Under the pieces are notes generated by a model. It worked only from the letters and a program-made list of their open reading frames with translations. It did no database searches and was not told the DNA's origin. A program made the translations under genes and the position numbers. From a virus: 45,775 nucleotides of DNA. Shown in pieces: positions 1 through 6,078 of the stretch. The first letter of the stretch is position 1, and every line of letters starts with the position of its first letter. The stretch spans positions 1 to 45,775 of the IMG/VR virus record IMGVR_UViG_3300028024_000171. The stretch is one strand, 5' to 3'.

Positions 1-423
1 ATGAAAAAAGTCATATCCACGCTTCTGGTGCTCGCCATCGTCGTATGCCTCCCACTCGCAGCCACCGCTGCCCCATCACAGTACAAGATCACCGTATCCT
101 ACACCGCCAAGATGCTCAGTAACGACCATGTGGGTAACAGTTGGGCCACCTGGGGCGCGATAGGCGATACCGCATTGAAGAAGGGCAAAGCCGTCACGGT
201 CACAGTTGCTGCGGATGGCACGCTCACGGTAATATGTACCGCGCAAGAGAAGGACAAAACCCCGGATACCGGCTCCTGTGAGTTTAAGCTCGCGGTGGGT
301 GACTTGAAGGCCGGGAAGAATACCATCAAACAAACCGCTACTGTTACCGAGGACAAGGGCCGGTATGCCGGGAATAAAGCACAATGGGAATTTACTCTGA
401 CGGTGACGAAGAAGGCGGCGTAG
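1..423 (+). CDS. small secreted protein of unknown function
   Basis: 140 residues. Residues 1 to about 24 form a clear Sec signal peptide: MKK, then a hydrophobic core (VISTLLVLAIVVCLPLAA), then an ATA-A type cleavage site. There is no lipobox cysteine, so the mature protein (about 116 residues, rich in Thr, Lys and Ala) should be released or cell-wall associated. The mature part alternates short beta-like stretches (KITVSYTAKM, AVTVTVAADGTLTV, WEFTLTVTKK), which suggests a small all-beta fold, but I recognise no family. The ATG is the first base of the window, so its ribosome binding site and promoter cannot be seen. It lies about 2.9 kb left of the phage late terminator and is most likely a host gene or an adjacent accessory gene. 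Confidence 0.8.
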   Translation: MKKVISTLLVLAIVVCLPLAATAAPSQYKITVSYTAKMLSNDHVGNSWATWGAIGDTALKKGKAVTVTVAADGTLTVICTAQEKDKTPDTGSCEFKLAVGDLKAGKNTIKQTATVTEDKGRYAGNKAQWEFTLTVTKKAA

Positions 424-1210
424 CGTACACCGCAGCGGCTTCGCAAACGCTTCACGGGCATGTCAGTAGCTAAGTGCCAACTCGCCGCATGCCGGTGATC
501 CTCCCGCGGGCGGCCAGGCGGGCGTGGCTGAAGGGCGATCTCGATGTGCTGCGTTATGCGATGGAGGATATACAGTACCAGCCGACGAGTGTGTGAACCC
601 TATTGCAGCCGCCCGTCCTGCAGCTGACGGCGCAGCATGAGAGTTTTCTGCGCATTTTCCCCGCCTGCACCACGGGGCGCGCGGAGGGCAGGATCGTATA
701 TAGAACAACGCTTGTCCCAAAATCATGCCGATAAACTGTATACGAGGTGGTGCAAAAATACGTATATCGCATGATTGCGTCGAATTTTTGCGATTTAGGT
801 CGCAGTATGCAGGCTTTACGCCGTGGCGGACGCAGCGGCCGTTGCTATTGCACGCCGATTTCTACGATTACCACTGACTGCGAAAGTGTTATTGATGCCT
901 TTGCCGCCTTGGTCTCGATGTATCCCGAGCATCCTGTATTCGCGCAGCGTGTGATCTACTATTATTTTTGTGATACAGAGGGAAACCCTACGCCGATGCG
1001 GCCGATAAACATTATGGTTGACGAGCGGCAGGGCCCGGCATTCGAGCCGTACAAGTGATTTGTACGCCCGCACGCGCCACGGGGAGCATGGCGGGCAGGG
1101 CAGGCCAAAATATTCAGTTTATTGAAAAGGGGCGGCATGTGATCCCCTGGGCCGACGGGTTCCCGCGACGCCCGGAGAGGGCGTTTCGGCCTGTGCCCGG
1201 CAGGCCATCG
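424..1210. other. long stretch with little coding signal
   Basis: About 790 bases between the secreted-protein gene and the next credible gene. Only one reading frame here (750-1058, plus strand) has a composition that could be protein. No tRNA, convincing terminator or repeat was seen. GC-rich blocks near 490-540 and 1060-1200 contain short imperfect hairpins without T-runs. It may contain decayed genes or the left attachment region of the prophage, but neither can be shown from this window. Confidence 0.5.
750..1058 (+). CDS. possible small hypothetical protein
   Basis: An open frame of about 102 residues starting at GTG 750, preceded by an AGG-like element that lies too close for an ideal ribosome binding site. 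The C-terminal two thirds (AFAALVSMYPEHPVFAQRV then YYYFCDTEGNPTPMRP) read like real protein, but the N-terminus is Arg/Gly-rich and unconvincing. I recognise no family. It could be a gene remnant or a chance frame in GC-rich DNA. Confidence 0.25.
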   Translation: MQKYVYRMIASNFCDLGRSMQALRRGGRSGRCYCTPISTITTDCESVIDAFAALVSMYPEHPVFAQRVIYYYFCDTEGNPTPMRPINIMVDERQGPAFEPYK

Positions 1211-1408
1211 TCAGGCGGGGTTGCTTAGTAGTGAAAATGCGCGAAGCCACGAATCGAGGGTTGTATCTACTCTGGGGGTTAACATCGTCCCGTCCTCAAA
1301 GCAAATGAATACGCGGCCTTGCGCTATTGCCACAACCTTGACTACCTCGTTGGTAAAGCCGTAATGCAGTCTATCCCCGACCTTGAGCGTTGCAAAACTC
1401 TTTATCAT
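1211..1408 (-). CDS. small hypothetical protein, last gene of a three-gene unit
   Basis: 65 residues (MIKSFATLKVGDRLHYGF...). The ATG is preceded by GAAAGGG seven bases upstream. The sequence is hydrophobic/beta-like (KVGDRLHY, VVKVVAIAQGRVFICFEDG), consistent with a small beta-barrel fold, but no family is recognised. It lies downstream of two other small minus-strand genes (1481-1804 and 1854-2042) and is probably co-transcribed with them from the promoter at 2085-2113. Confidence 0.6.
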   Translation of the reverse strand: MIKSFATLKVGDRLHYGFTNEVVKVVAIAQGRVFICFEDGTMLTPRVDTTLDSWLRAFSLLSNPA

Positions 1409-1480
1409 AACCTATCCCTTTCCGCCGGGCTTGTGACCGGCCTGCCGCATTACCGGGGCAGCCGCCCCGTCACTCTGCGA

Positions 1481-1804
1481 TCAGTAACCCAGTTTCTTGA
1501 CCTGAGTTTTAATCGGCTCCATCAGCCAATCCCGACCACAAAACCGGATGTCTCGCATGTAGGCCTCGGCGCCCTTTCCGAAAGAAACAAAACCCTCGTC
1601 GTAGATATCCGTGGTGGCCATGTGGTAGATTTCCGCTACCAGCCCCGCGTGATCGTTCAATGCAGTCAAGTAATCGTTGTATGCCTGGCTTCCTTCCGGG
1701 TTGTCGTAGGTGCCGTTTTCAAGCCCCCCAATATGATTTCTGGCTGCATAATAGATGTTCTTAAAAGCTTTCTTCTGCCTGACATTCATTTCGCTGATTT
1801 TCAC
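1481..1804 (-). CDS. hypothetical protein, acidic, mostly helical
   Basis: 107 residues. I chose GTG at 1804 because AGAAAGGAT lies six bases upstream; a longer frame to 1885 runs through a basic stretch (MRRRKQERQRSNDAERGR) that overlaps the preceding gene and looks like a shadow. The product begins VKISEMNVRQKKAFKNIYYA and contains AARNHIGGLENGTYDNPEG and YNDYLTALNDHAGLVAEIYH. Small soluble proteins of this look occur in clostridial genomes and mobile elements, but I cannot assign a function. It is the middle gene of a three-gene minus-strand unit. Confidence 0.65.
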   Translation of the reverse strand: MKISEMNVRQKKAFKNIYYAARNHIGGLENGTYDNPEGSQAYNDYLTALNDHAGLVAEIYHMATTDIYDEGFVSFGKGAEAYMRDIRFCGRDWLMEPIKTQVKKLGY

Positions 1805-1853
1805 GGCTTTATCCTTTCTGCGGGGGATTGGCCGCCCCCGCTCGGCGTCGTTG

Positions 1854-2042
1854 CTACGCTGTCGCTCCTGTTTTCTCCGCCTCAAGGATCATTTCATGGA
1901 GCTCTCTTTCTTCTGCGTAGTACCTTTCGAGCCTGCCTTTTGAAATTGTGTTTTCCGGGTATTCTCTCAGATGGTTTTCTTCGTTCTCGATCATCCTTAA
2001 AAGTTCGCGGTTTGCCATGTTTAAAATATAAGCCTTTGTCAT
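1854..2042 (-). CDS. small helical hypothetical protein, first gene of a three-gene unit
   Basis: 62 residues, MTKAYILNMANRELLRMIEN... and strongly helical and acidic (EENHLREYPEN, YYAEERELHEMILEAEK). The ATG at 2042 has GGAGGG seven bases upstream; the ATG at 2057 overlaps that site and is less likely. It is the first gene after the promoter and palindromes at 2057-2113 and runs away from the DNA-binding protein at 2195-2407, so that protein probably controls it. No function is recognised. Confidence 0.65.
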   Translation of the reverse strand: MTKAYILNMANRELLRMIENEENHLREYPENTISKGRLERYYAEERELHEMILEAEKTGATA

Positions 2043-2056
2043 TGTCGCGCCCTCCA

Positions 2057-2113
2057 TGTACTAACGTAATTGTATCCTGACGTAAATATACCATAACGTT
2101 AGTACATGTTCAA
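2057..2113 (-). promoter_or_regulatory. leftward promoter with flanking operator-like inverted repeat
   Basis: On the minus strand TTGAAC (2113-2108) and TATATT (2090-2085) are separated by 17 bases, a good sigma-70 type promoter for the three small minus-strand genes. An 11-base inverted repeat surrounds the -10 region: TGTACTAACGT at 2057-2067 and ACGTTAGTACA at 2096-2106. A related ATAACGTTAT occurs again near 2159-2168, in front of the divergent gene. This layout suggests a repressor binding both sides, with the 70-residue protein at 2195 as the natural candidate. Confidence 0.65.
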
Positions 2114-2194
2114 TAGGGTTTGCCAAAATATTTTGTACTTACGGTATTGTATTATGTAATAACGTTATGGCACTATATAAGCGGAGGTGAGGAT

Positions 2195-2407
2195 ATGCCA
2201 ACAGCCAGGACAAAGGCGAATCGAAAGTATAACGAAAAGGCGTATGATCGCATAGAATTGACGGTGCCCAAGGGCGAGAAGGCCACAATAGCGGAGGCCG
2301 CAGCCCAGGCGGGAACAAGCGTAAATGCTTTTATTTGGGCCGCGGTAAAAGACAAAATGGGCAATGCCAAAAATGAAAATCCCCTCCGTCTTGAACCGAA
2401 GGGGTAA
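2195..2407 (+). CDS. ribbon-helix-helix (Arc-like) DNA-binding protein
   Basis: 70 residues. The ATG at 2195 follows GGAGGTGAGGAT, an excellent ribosome binding site. After a basic N-terminus (MPTARTKANRKYNEKAYD) comes a strand-like segment (RIELTVPKGEKA), then two helices with the AAQAGTSVNAFIWAAV pattern that is typical of Arc/MetJ-type repressors and RHH antitoxins. These act as dimers that insert a beta ribbon into the major groove. It is divergent from three small genes, with palindromic repeats in the shared intergenic region, so autoregulation plus repression of that unit is likely. No toxin could be identified among the divergent genes. Confidence 0.75.
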   Translation: MPTARTKANRKYNEKAYDRIELTVPKGEKATIAEAAAQAGTSVNAFIWAAVKDKMGNAKNENPLRLEPKG

Positions 2408-2477
2408 AGGGGGGTTCGCCCACAGATGAAGAAGGCCGCGAGCGAACGAAGTAAGTATCGGCCCTGTTCATCAGATG

Positions 2478-2520
2478 TATCCCCCAAAAATAAAAGAGTC
2501 CCTCCCGCGCGCGGGAGGGA
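2478..2520 (-). terminator. Rho-independent terminator of the NYN gene
   Basis: A perfect 22-base palindrome TCCCTCCCGCGCGCGGGAGGGA at 2499-2520 begins right after the stop of the NYN gene. In the minus-strand direction it is followed by CTCTTTTATTTTT. It could also limit read-through from the convergent gene ending at 2407. Confidence 0.8.
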
Positions 2521-2525
2521 GCCTT

Positions 2526-3104
2526 CTATCGTAAGCAATCCTTAAAATATTCTTTTTTCATAATATATTGCTTATCGGCTATTGAACATAGCTTTGAAGT
2601 TTGCCCATCCATAACGGCAACGAGCGATAGCTTACCTATTGTTCGCAGTACTTCCAGCGTAGAGGAATAATCCGTATCTGCGCTCAATAGAATAACCGCA
2701 TCCAGCGAATTATTAAAAGCTTTCGTTAGCATATGTGTCGCAATATTAATGTCGGTGCCCTTCTCTTGTTTGACATAAGAAAGTGGGTCAGCGATATCTC
2801 GCTTTGCCCCAGGCGCATCACGAGAAACATATCTGCCCTTTATGACATCTAAAAAGGGTACATTTTGCCATCCTGACATCGAACGTTCAAAGCCCGCCCA
2901 GTATGTATCCCCCTTTAAGAAATCATCCGGCTCAGGGTAGCAGAGATATGTTTTTGTCAAAATCGAATTAGGGATCTCTTTCGTTAATTTGGCTGCCAGT
3001 TTTGCATAGTCTAGTCTCGGAAAAGGTTCCTTATATTTCGTGAAAAGATCTTTAAGAGCAATGTCGAAATTTAAGTAATCAATAAAAACCATTGTACGTA
3101 ACAT
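2526..3104 (-). CDS. NYN (PIN-like) domain protein, putative RNase
   Basis: 192 residues. The NYN domain of the PIN-like nuclease superfamily spans most of the protein: MVFIDYLNF with D9 and N12 near the N-terminus, EKGTDINIATHML with D118, and DAVILLSADTDYSS with D143 and D145. These acidic residues are the expected metal-binding set. Family members (LabA/YacP-like) are thought to cut or process RNA, so this is probably a small cytoplasmic ribonuclease. The ATG follows GGGGGAG by nine bases. The gene has its own promoter (3206-3233) and terminator (2499-2520) just beyond the phage late terminator, and its GC content is visibly lower than that of the phage structural genes. This fits a lysogeny-expressed accessory (moron) gene, or a host gene beside the prophage end. 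Confidence 0.8.
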   Translation of the reverse strand: MLRTMVFIDYLNFDIALKDLFTKYKEPFPRLDYAKLAAKLTKEIPNSILTKTYLCYPEPDDFLKGDTYWAGFERSMSGWQNVPFLDVIKGRYVSRDAPGAKRDIADPLSYVKQEKGTDINIATHMLTKAFNNSLDAVILLSADTDYSSTLEVLRTIGKLSLVAVMDGQTSKLCSIADKQYIMKKEYFKDCLR

Positions 3105-3181
3105 CTTTAGCTACTCCCCCAACGGCTAAAAATAAGGAGCTATGGATCCGAAGATCAAATAGCCCCGTCGAAAATCTGGCC

Positions 3182-3233
3182 ACCAGCTGATTTGCTGGTA
3201 CTATTATTATATCCGAAGAATTCTGAAATGCAA
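3182..3233 (-). promoter_or_regulatory. promoter of the NYN gene with hairpin at the transcript start
   Basis: On the minus strand TTGCAT (3233-3228), a 16-base spacer and a perfect TATAAT (3211-3206) form a strong promoter. The transcript would start near 3199, exactly where the inverted repeat ACCAGC-6-GCTGGT (3182-3199) lies, which could be an operator or a 5' stabilising hairpin. The leader to the start codon is about 95 bases. Confidence 0.65.
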
Positions 3234-3283
3234 CAAAAAAACTCTTGCATTTTGAGAAAAATTTTCATAGAATAACACGTTAT

Positions 3284-3324
3284 ACAAAAAAAAGCCCCGC
3301 CACCCATCAGGGCAGCGGGGCTTT
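3284..3324 (-). terminator. terminator of the phage late operon
   Basis: AAAGCCCCGC (arm at 3315-3324) and GCGGGGCTTT (arm at 3291-3300) form a 10-base-pair stem, followed on the minus strand by a run of T residues. It begins four bases after the stop codon of the holin gene and closes the long leftward late transcription unit. Confidence 0.9.
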
Positions 3325-3327
3325 GCT

Positions 3328-3726
3328 TTACTGGCTCTTGTCTTTGAGTTGTGCCAAAGTGTCCTTTAGCTTGTCCGGCAGCGGCAGCCCGAGCGCGCCG
3401 GCGTTCTCCAATATGCTGATGCCCTCGTTGGCGATATAGAATAGGCAGACCGCCGCGCGGATCGCGCCGTTGGTAGGCGCCACCCGGTCAAGCAGTGCGG
3501 CCAGGCCCACCAAAACAAAAATGGCGACCTTCTTCAGCAGGCCCTTGAAGCCCACCGCGCTTGAGAGCGTTTGCTTGCAAATGGCGTTGATAACGCCCAT
3601 GAGGTAGTCCAGCACCACAAACGCCAGCAGCACGGCGATCAGCGTATCCCACGGGCCCCAAAGCCACACAAGCACCCCTCCGATCGCCGCAATGGCAGTT
3701 TTCAGCCACGCAAATGTATTTTCCAT
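3328..3726 (-). CDS. phage holin
   Basis: 132 residues, with three to four hydrophobic segments: TAIAAIGGVLVWLW, TLIAVLLAFVVLDYLMGVI, VAIFVLVGLAALLD and a weaker AAVCLFYIANEGISILENA. The order of helices, the DYLMGV motif after the second helix, and the NEGISILENAGALGLPLPDKL tail match the Holin_4 (toxin secretion/phage lysis, TcdE-like) family. Such holins oligomerise in the cytoplasmic membrane and open it at the end of infection, releasing or activating the endolysin. It is the last gene of the late operon, directly after the lysin gene and before the terminator, the expected lysis-cassette position. Confidence 0.9.
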   Translation of the reverse strand: MENTFAWLKTAIAAIGGVLVWLWGPWDTLIAVLLAFVVLDYLMGVINAICKQTLSSAVGFKGLLKKVAIFVLVGLAALLDRVAPTNGAIRAAVCLFYIANEGISILENAGALGLPLPDKLKDTLAQLKDKSQ

Positions 3727-3752
3727 CCCTGTACCATCCTTTGCATGTATTT

Positions 3753-5819
3753 TTAGGCCTGCGCCTTACGCAGCAGATTTGAGATGCACCACCCCGTGAT
3801 GCCTTCCTTCTCGATCCGCGCCCAGCCCGCCTGCACCTCGTACAGGGTGCACTGCTCGCCGGCATTAAGCTTGCTGATCTTGTCGTACTCGGTGCCGGGG
3901 CCGCTCCGGATGTTGACGTAGTTGGCGCCGGTGTAGATGTACGTCTCGCCCCGGGGCTCTTCCGGCGCCGGTACGGTGGTCTGGCTGTTGTTGGCAAAGC
4001 CCAGCGCCGCCCAGGTGGCCGTGGTACAGATGGAGCCGGTCACGCCGATCTCCTTGTTGACGGCCGCCACAGCTGCGGCGGTCTTGCTGCCGGGGATGCC
4101 GTCCGCCGTGAGCTTGGTGCCGCGCCTGAGATTGAGCGCGACCTGCAGAGCGCGCACGACCCACTCGTCAGCCCGCACGGTGCCCTCGGCCGTCTGCGCG
4201 ACGTCGGGCAGCGCCGGCAGCGCGAAGTCCTCCCGGAGCCGGATGATCGCGCACACCTTGCCGTCGCCGTAGTCCAAGGGCTTGCGGCAGCACTTGTCGG
4301 TGTTGTTGGCGATATGGATGATGTTCTTCCCGCCCACGTCGATGCTGCCGACGTGGGTAATCTTGCCCGGGCGTGTCGTGGCGCTGTTAAAGCACCAAAA
4401 TACGATGTCTCCGGCCTGCGCGCCATAGCTTTGCAGCAGCCCCCTGGGGCTGGGCAGCTTGCCGATCAGCGCCCGGCTGGCCGGCCAGACCAGGTCAAAG
4501 CCGGCGGCGTCTACCTCGCGGTAGGACGTGCGCAGCTCGTCGCCGGCGGCCGTCAGCAGCGGGTACCCGGCGGCGCCCCAGATCGCAGCGGTATAGCTGC
4601 TGCAATCCATCTTGCCGCCCGGCCAGATGTTGTTGCGGTAGTCCTGGCTGTAGCTGGTCCCCAACAGTGCCGCGGCGTTGGCCAGCACGGCGGCGACCAG
4701 CTTGTCCCTGCCGGTGCTCCCGGGCGCGGAGGGCGGCGCAGGCGCGACCGTGGATGCATCCAGCGCGGCCCAGGTCTTGGGGCCGACGATGCCGTCGACG
4801 GTGAGGCCGAGGGCCTCCTGGAACGCTTTGACGGCTGCCTCCGTCTTGGTGCCGAAATCCCCGTCGGTGCCCTGCGGGTCAAAGCCGTGTTTGAGCAGCA
4901 GAGTTTGCAGCTCCCGGACATCGTCGCCTGTCATACCCTTGCGCAGCGTGCGCCTTGTCACGATCGGTTCCTCCTTTCCCGGCAGCTCCACCGCCGCCGG
5001 CGTCTTGATATCCACCCATCCCCAGCCGTACAGCGGATCACGGCCGCCGTCGCCAAGGTCCAGCGTCATGAGCTTGAGTTGTGTATACACCCACGGCTCG
5101 GTGGGCCACTTACCGATGTGCTTTTTGTAGGCGGCCATGAGCAGCGCGATCTTGCATACCACGATCGGGCACGCAAAGCTCGTCCCACTCACCGAGGTGT
5201 GATAACCCAGCGTGGTGGGGTTGAGTACCATAACGCCGGCGCCCAGTTCCGCGAAGTCCACCTCGTTGTGGAGCGTGGAGAAATCAGCATGCCGGGCATC
5301 TTCGGTCAGCGCCGCGGCTGTGATCGGGCTCTCGAAGCCGCCCGGGTACAGGTTGGGCGTCTCGTGACCATCATTGCCCGCTGCCACCACCACGGGGACG
5401 TTGTAGGCAACCAGCGCATCAATCGCCGCCTGCATTCGCTTTATCTCCGGGTCAGCCAGGTTGCCAAGGCCCGAAAGCGACATGTTGACGATATGCTGAT
5501 GTGTGGTATCGGCCTTGACGATGGGCAGCAGCTTCTCCAGCCAGTCGATGATCGGACCGGTGGGGTCATTGACGCCATTCGGCAATACCCTGTAGGAGCA
5601 GACCTCAAGGCCCGGCACCTGCGCCAGGATCGACGCCACGCTGCGCCCATGGTCAGCGGTGGCCGTCAGGCCGTCCGGCGTGCCCGCCTTGACCCGGCCT
5701 TTAAGCGGGCCGAGCGGTGGGCAGCCGGTGTCGAAGAGATCAACAATAATGCCGTCGGCGGTGATGCCGGCGGCATTATAATCTTTGAGCATGCGCTCGT
5801 TCAGTTCTCGGATGTTCAA
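3753..5819 (-). CDS. multidomain lysin: subtilisin protease + PG-binding + NlpC/P60-like + SH3
   Basis: 688 residues, starting at TTG 5819 with GGAGG seven bases upstream and overlapping the previous stop. Domains in order: (a) residues about 20-275, a subtilisin-like S8 serine protease with Asp30 (LFDTG), His57 (ADHGRSVASIL), oxyanion Asn149 (VVAAGND) and nucleophile Ser214 (SGTSFACP), so the triad looks complete; (b) about 293-354, a PG_binding_1 domain (GDDVRELQTLLLKHGF, DGDFGTKTEAAVKAFQ); (c) about 372-530, an NlpC/P60-type domain with Cys406 (MDCSSYTAAIW) and His489 (ITHVGSI); (d) about 552-607, a second PG-binding-like repeat (DGIPGSKTAAAV); (e) about 627-686, a bacterial SH3 domain (NYVNIRSGPGTEYDKI). 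No signal peptide is seen, so release would depend on the adjacent holin. Clostridial phage endolysins are usually 250-400 residues and lack a protease. It should cleave peptidoglycan stem peptides; the protease substrate is unknown. Confidence 0.85.
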   Translation of the reverse strand: MNIRELNERMLKDYNAAGITADGIIVDLFDTGCPPLGPLKGRVKAGTPDGLTATADHGRSVASILAQVPGLEVCSYRVLPNGVNDPTGPIIDWLEKLLPIVKADTTHQHIVNMSLSGLGNLADPEIKRMQAAIDALVAYNVPVVVAAGNDGHETPNLYPGGFESPITAAALTEDARHADFSTLHNEVDFAELGAGVMVLNPTTLGYHTSVSGTSFACPIVVCKIALLMAAYKKHIGKWPTEPWVYTQLKLMTLDLGDGGRDPLYGWGWVDIKTPAAVELPGKEEPIVTRRTLRKGMTGDDVRELQTLLLKHGFDPQGTDGDFGTKTEAAVKAFQEALGLTVDGIVGPKTWAALDASTVAPAPPSAPGSTGRDKLVAAVLANAAALLGTSYSQDYRNNIWPGGKMDCSSYTAAIWGAAGYPLLTAAGDELRTSYREVDAAGFDLVWPASRALIGKLPSPRGLLQSYGAQAGDIVFWCFNSATTRPGKITHVGSIDVGGKNIIHIANNTDKCCRKPLDYGDGKVCAIIRLREDFALPALPDVAQTAEGTVRADEWVVRALQVALNLRRGTKLTADGIPGSKTAAAVAAVNKEIGVTGSICTTATWAALGFANNSQTTVPAPEEPRGETYIYTGANYVNIRSGPGTEYDKISKLNAGEQCTLYEVQAGWARIEKEGITGWCISNLLRKAQA

Positions 5820-6067
5820 GTGATCACCTCCAGTAGATAAAACGTACCGGTTTCCCGGTCATACCCCCATCCTTCAGGCGGCGTTGGCTCGATAAAGCGC
5901 GCGTCACCCTCGGCGGTCGGCTCGAATCCCCAGCCCTCGCGCACATAGTCCGGGGCCTCCACGAACTGGATATCCGGCGCGTAAAGGCCCTCTGTAGATT
6001 CGAGCGTAGGATGCTTTGCGGTCGCGTCCCAGTGGCAGAGGCCGTTAAAGATTTGCATGATTTTCAT
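5816..6067 (-). CDS. small protein between tail fibre and lysin
   Basis: 83 residues (MKIMQIFNGLCHWDATAKHP...), acidic and aromatic-rich (REGWGFEPTAEGDARFIEP, PEGWGYDRETGTFYLL). AGGAGGATGACGT precedes the ATG, and the end overlaps the TTG start of the lysin, so the two are translationally coupled. Short proteins at this place in siphophage operons are often minor tail or fibre-associated proteins, but I recognise no named family. Confidence 0.7.
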   Translation of the reverse strand: MKIMQIFNGLCHWDATAKHPTLESTEGLYAPDIQFVEAPDYVREGWGFEPTAEGDARFIEPTPPEGWGYDRETGTFYLLEVIT

Positions 6068-6078
6068 ACGTCATCCTC

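Noticed and set aside
424-740. tRNA or small RNA gene as integration target in the left flank
   Set aside because: No cloverleaf-like arrangement or CCA-type end was seen; the open frames here are short and unlike protein.
4314-5840. 508-residue plus-strand open frame opposite the lysin
   Set aside because: GC-rich third positions of the real minus-strand gene keep the antisense frame open. The product is Arg/Val/Gly-rich without motifs and without a ribosome binding site, while the minus-strand protein has clear catalytic motifs.
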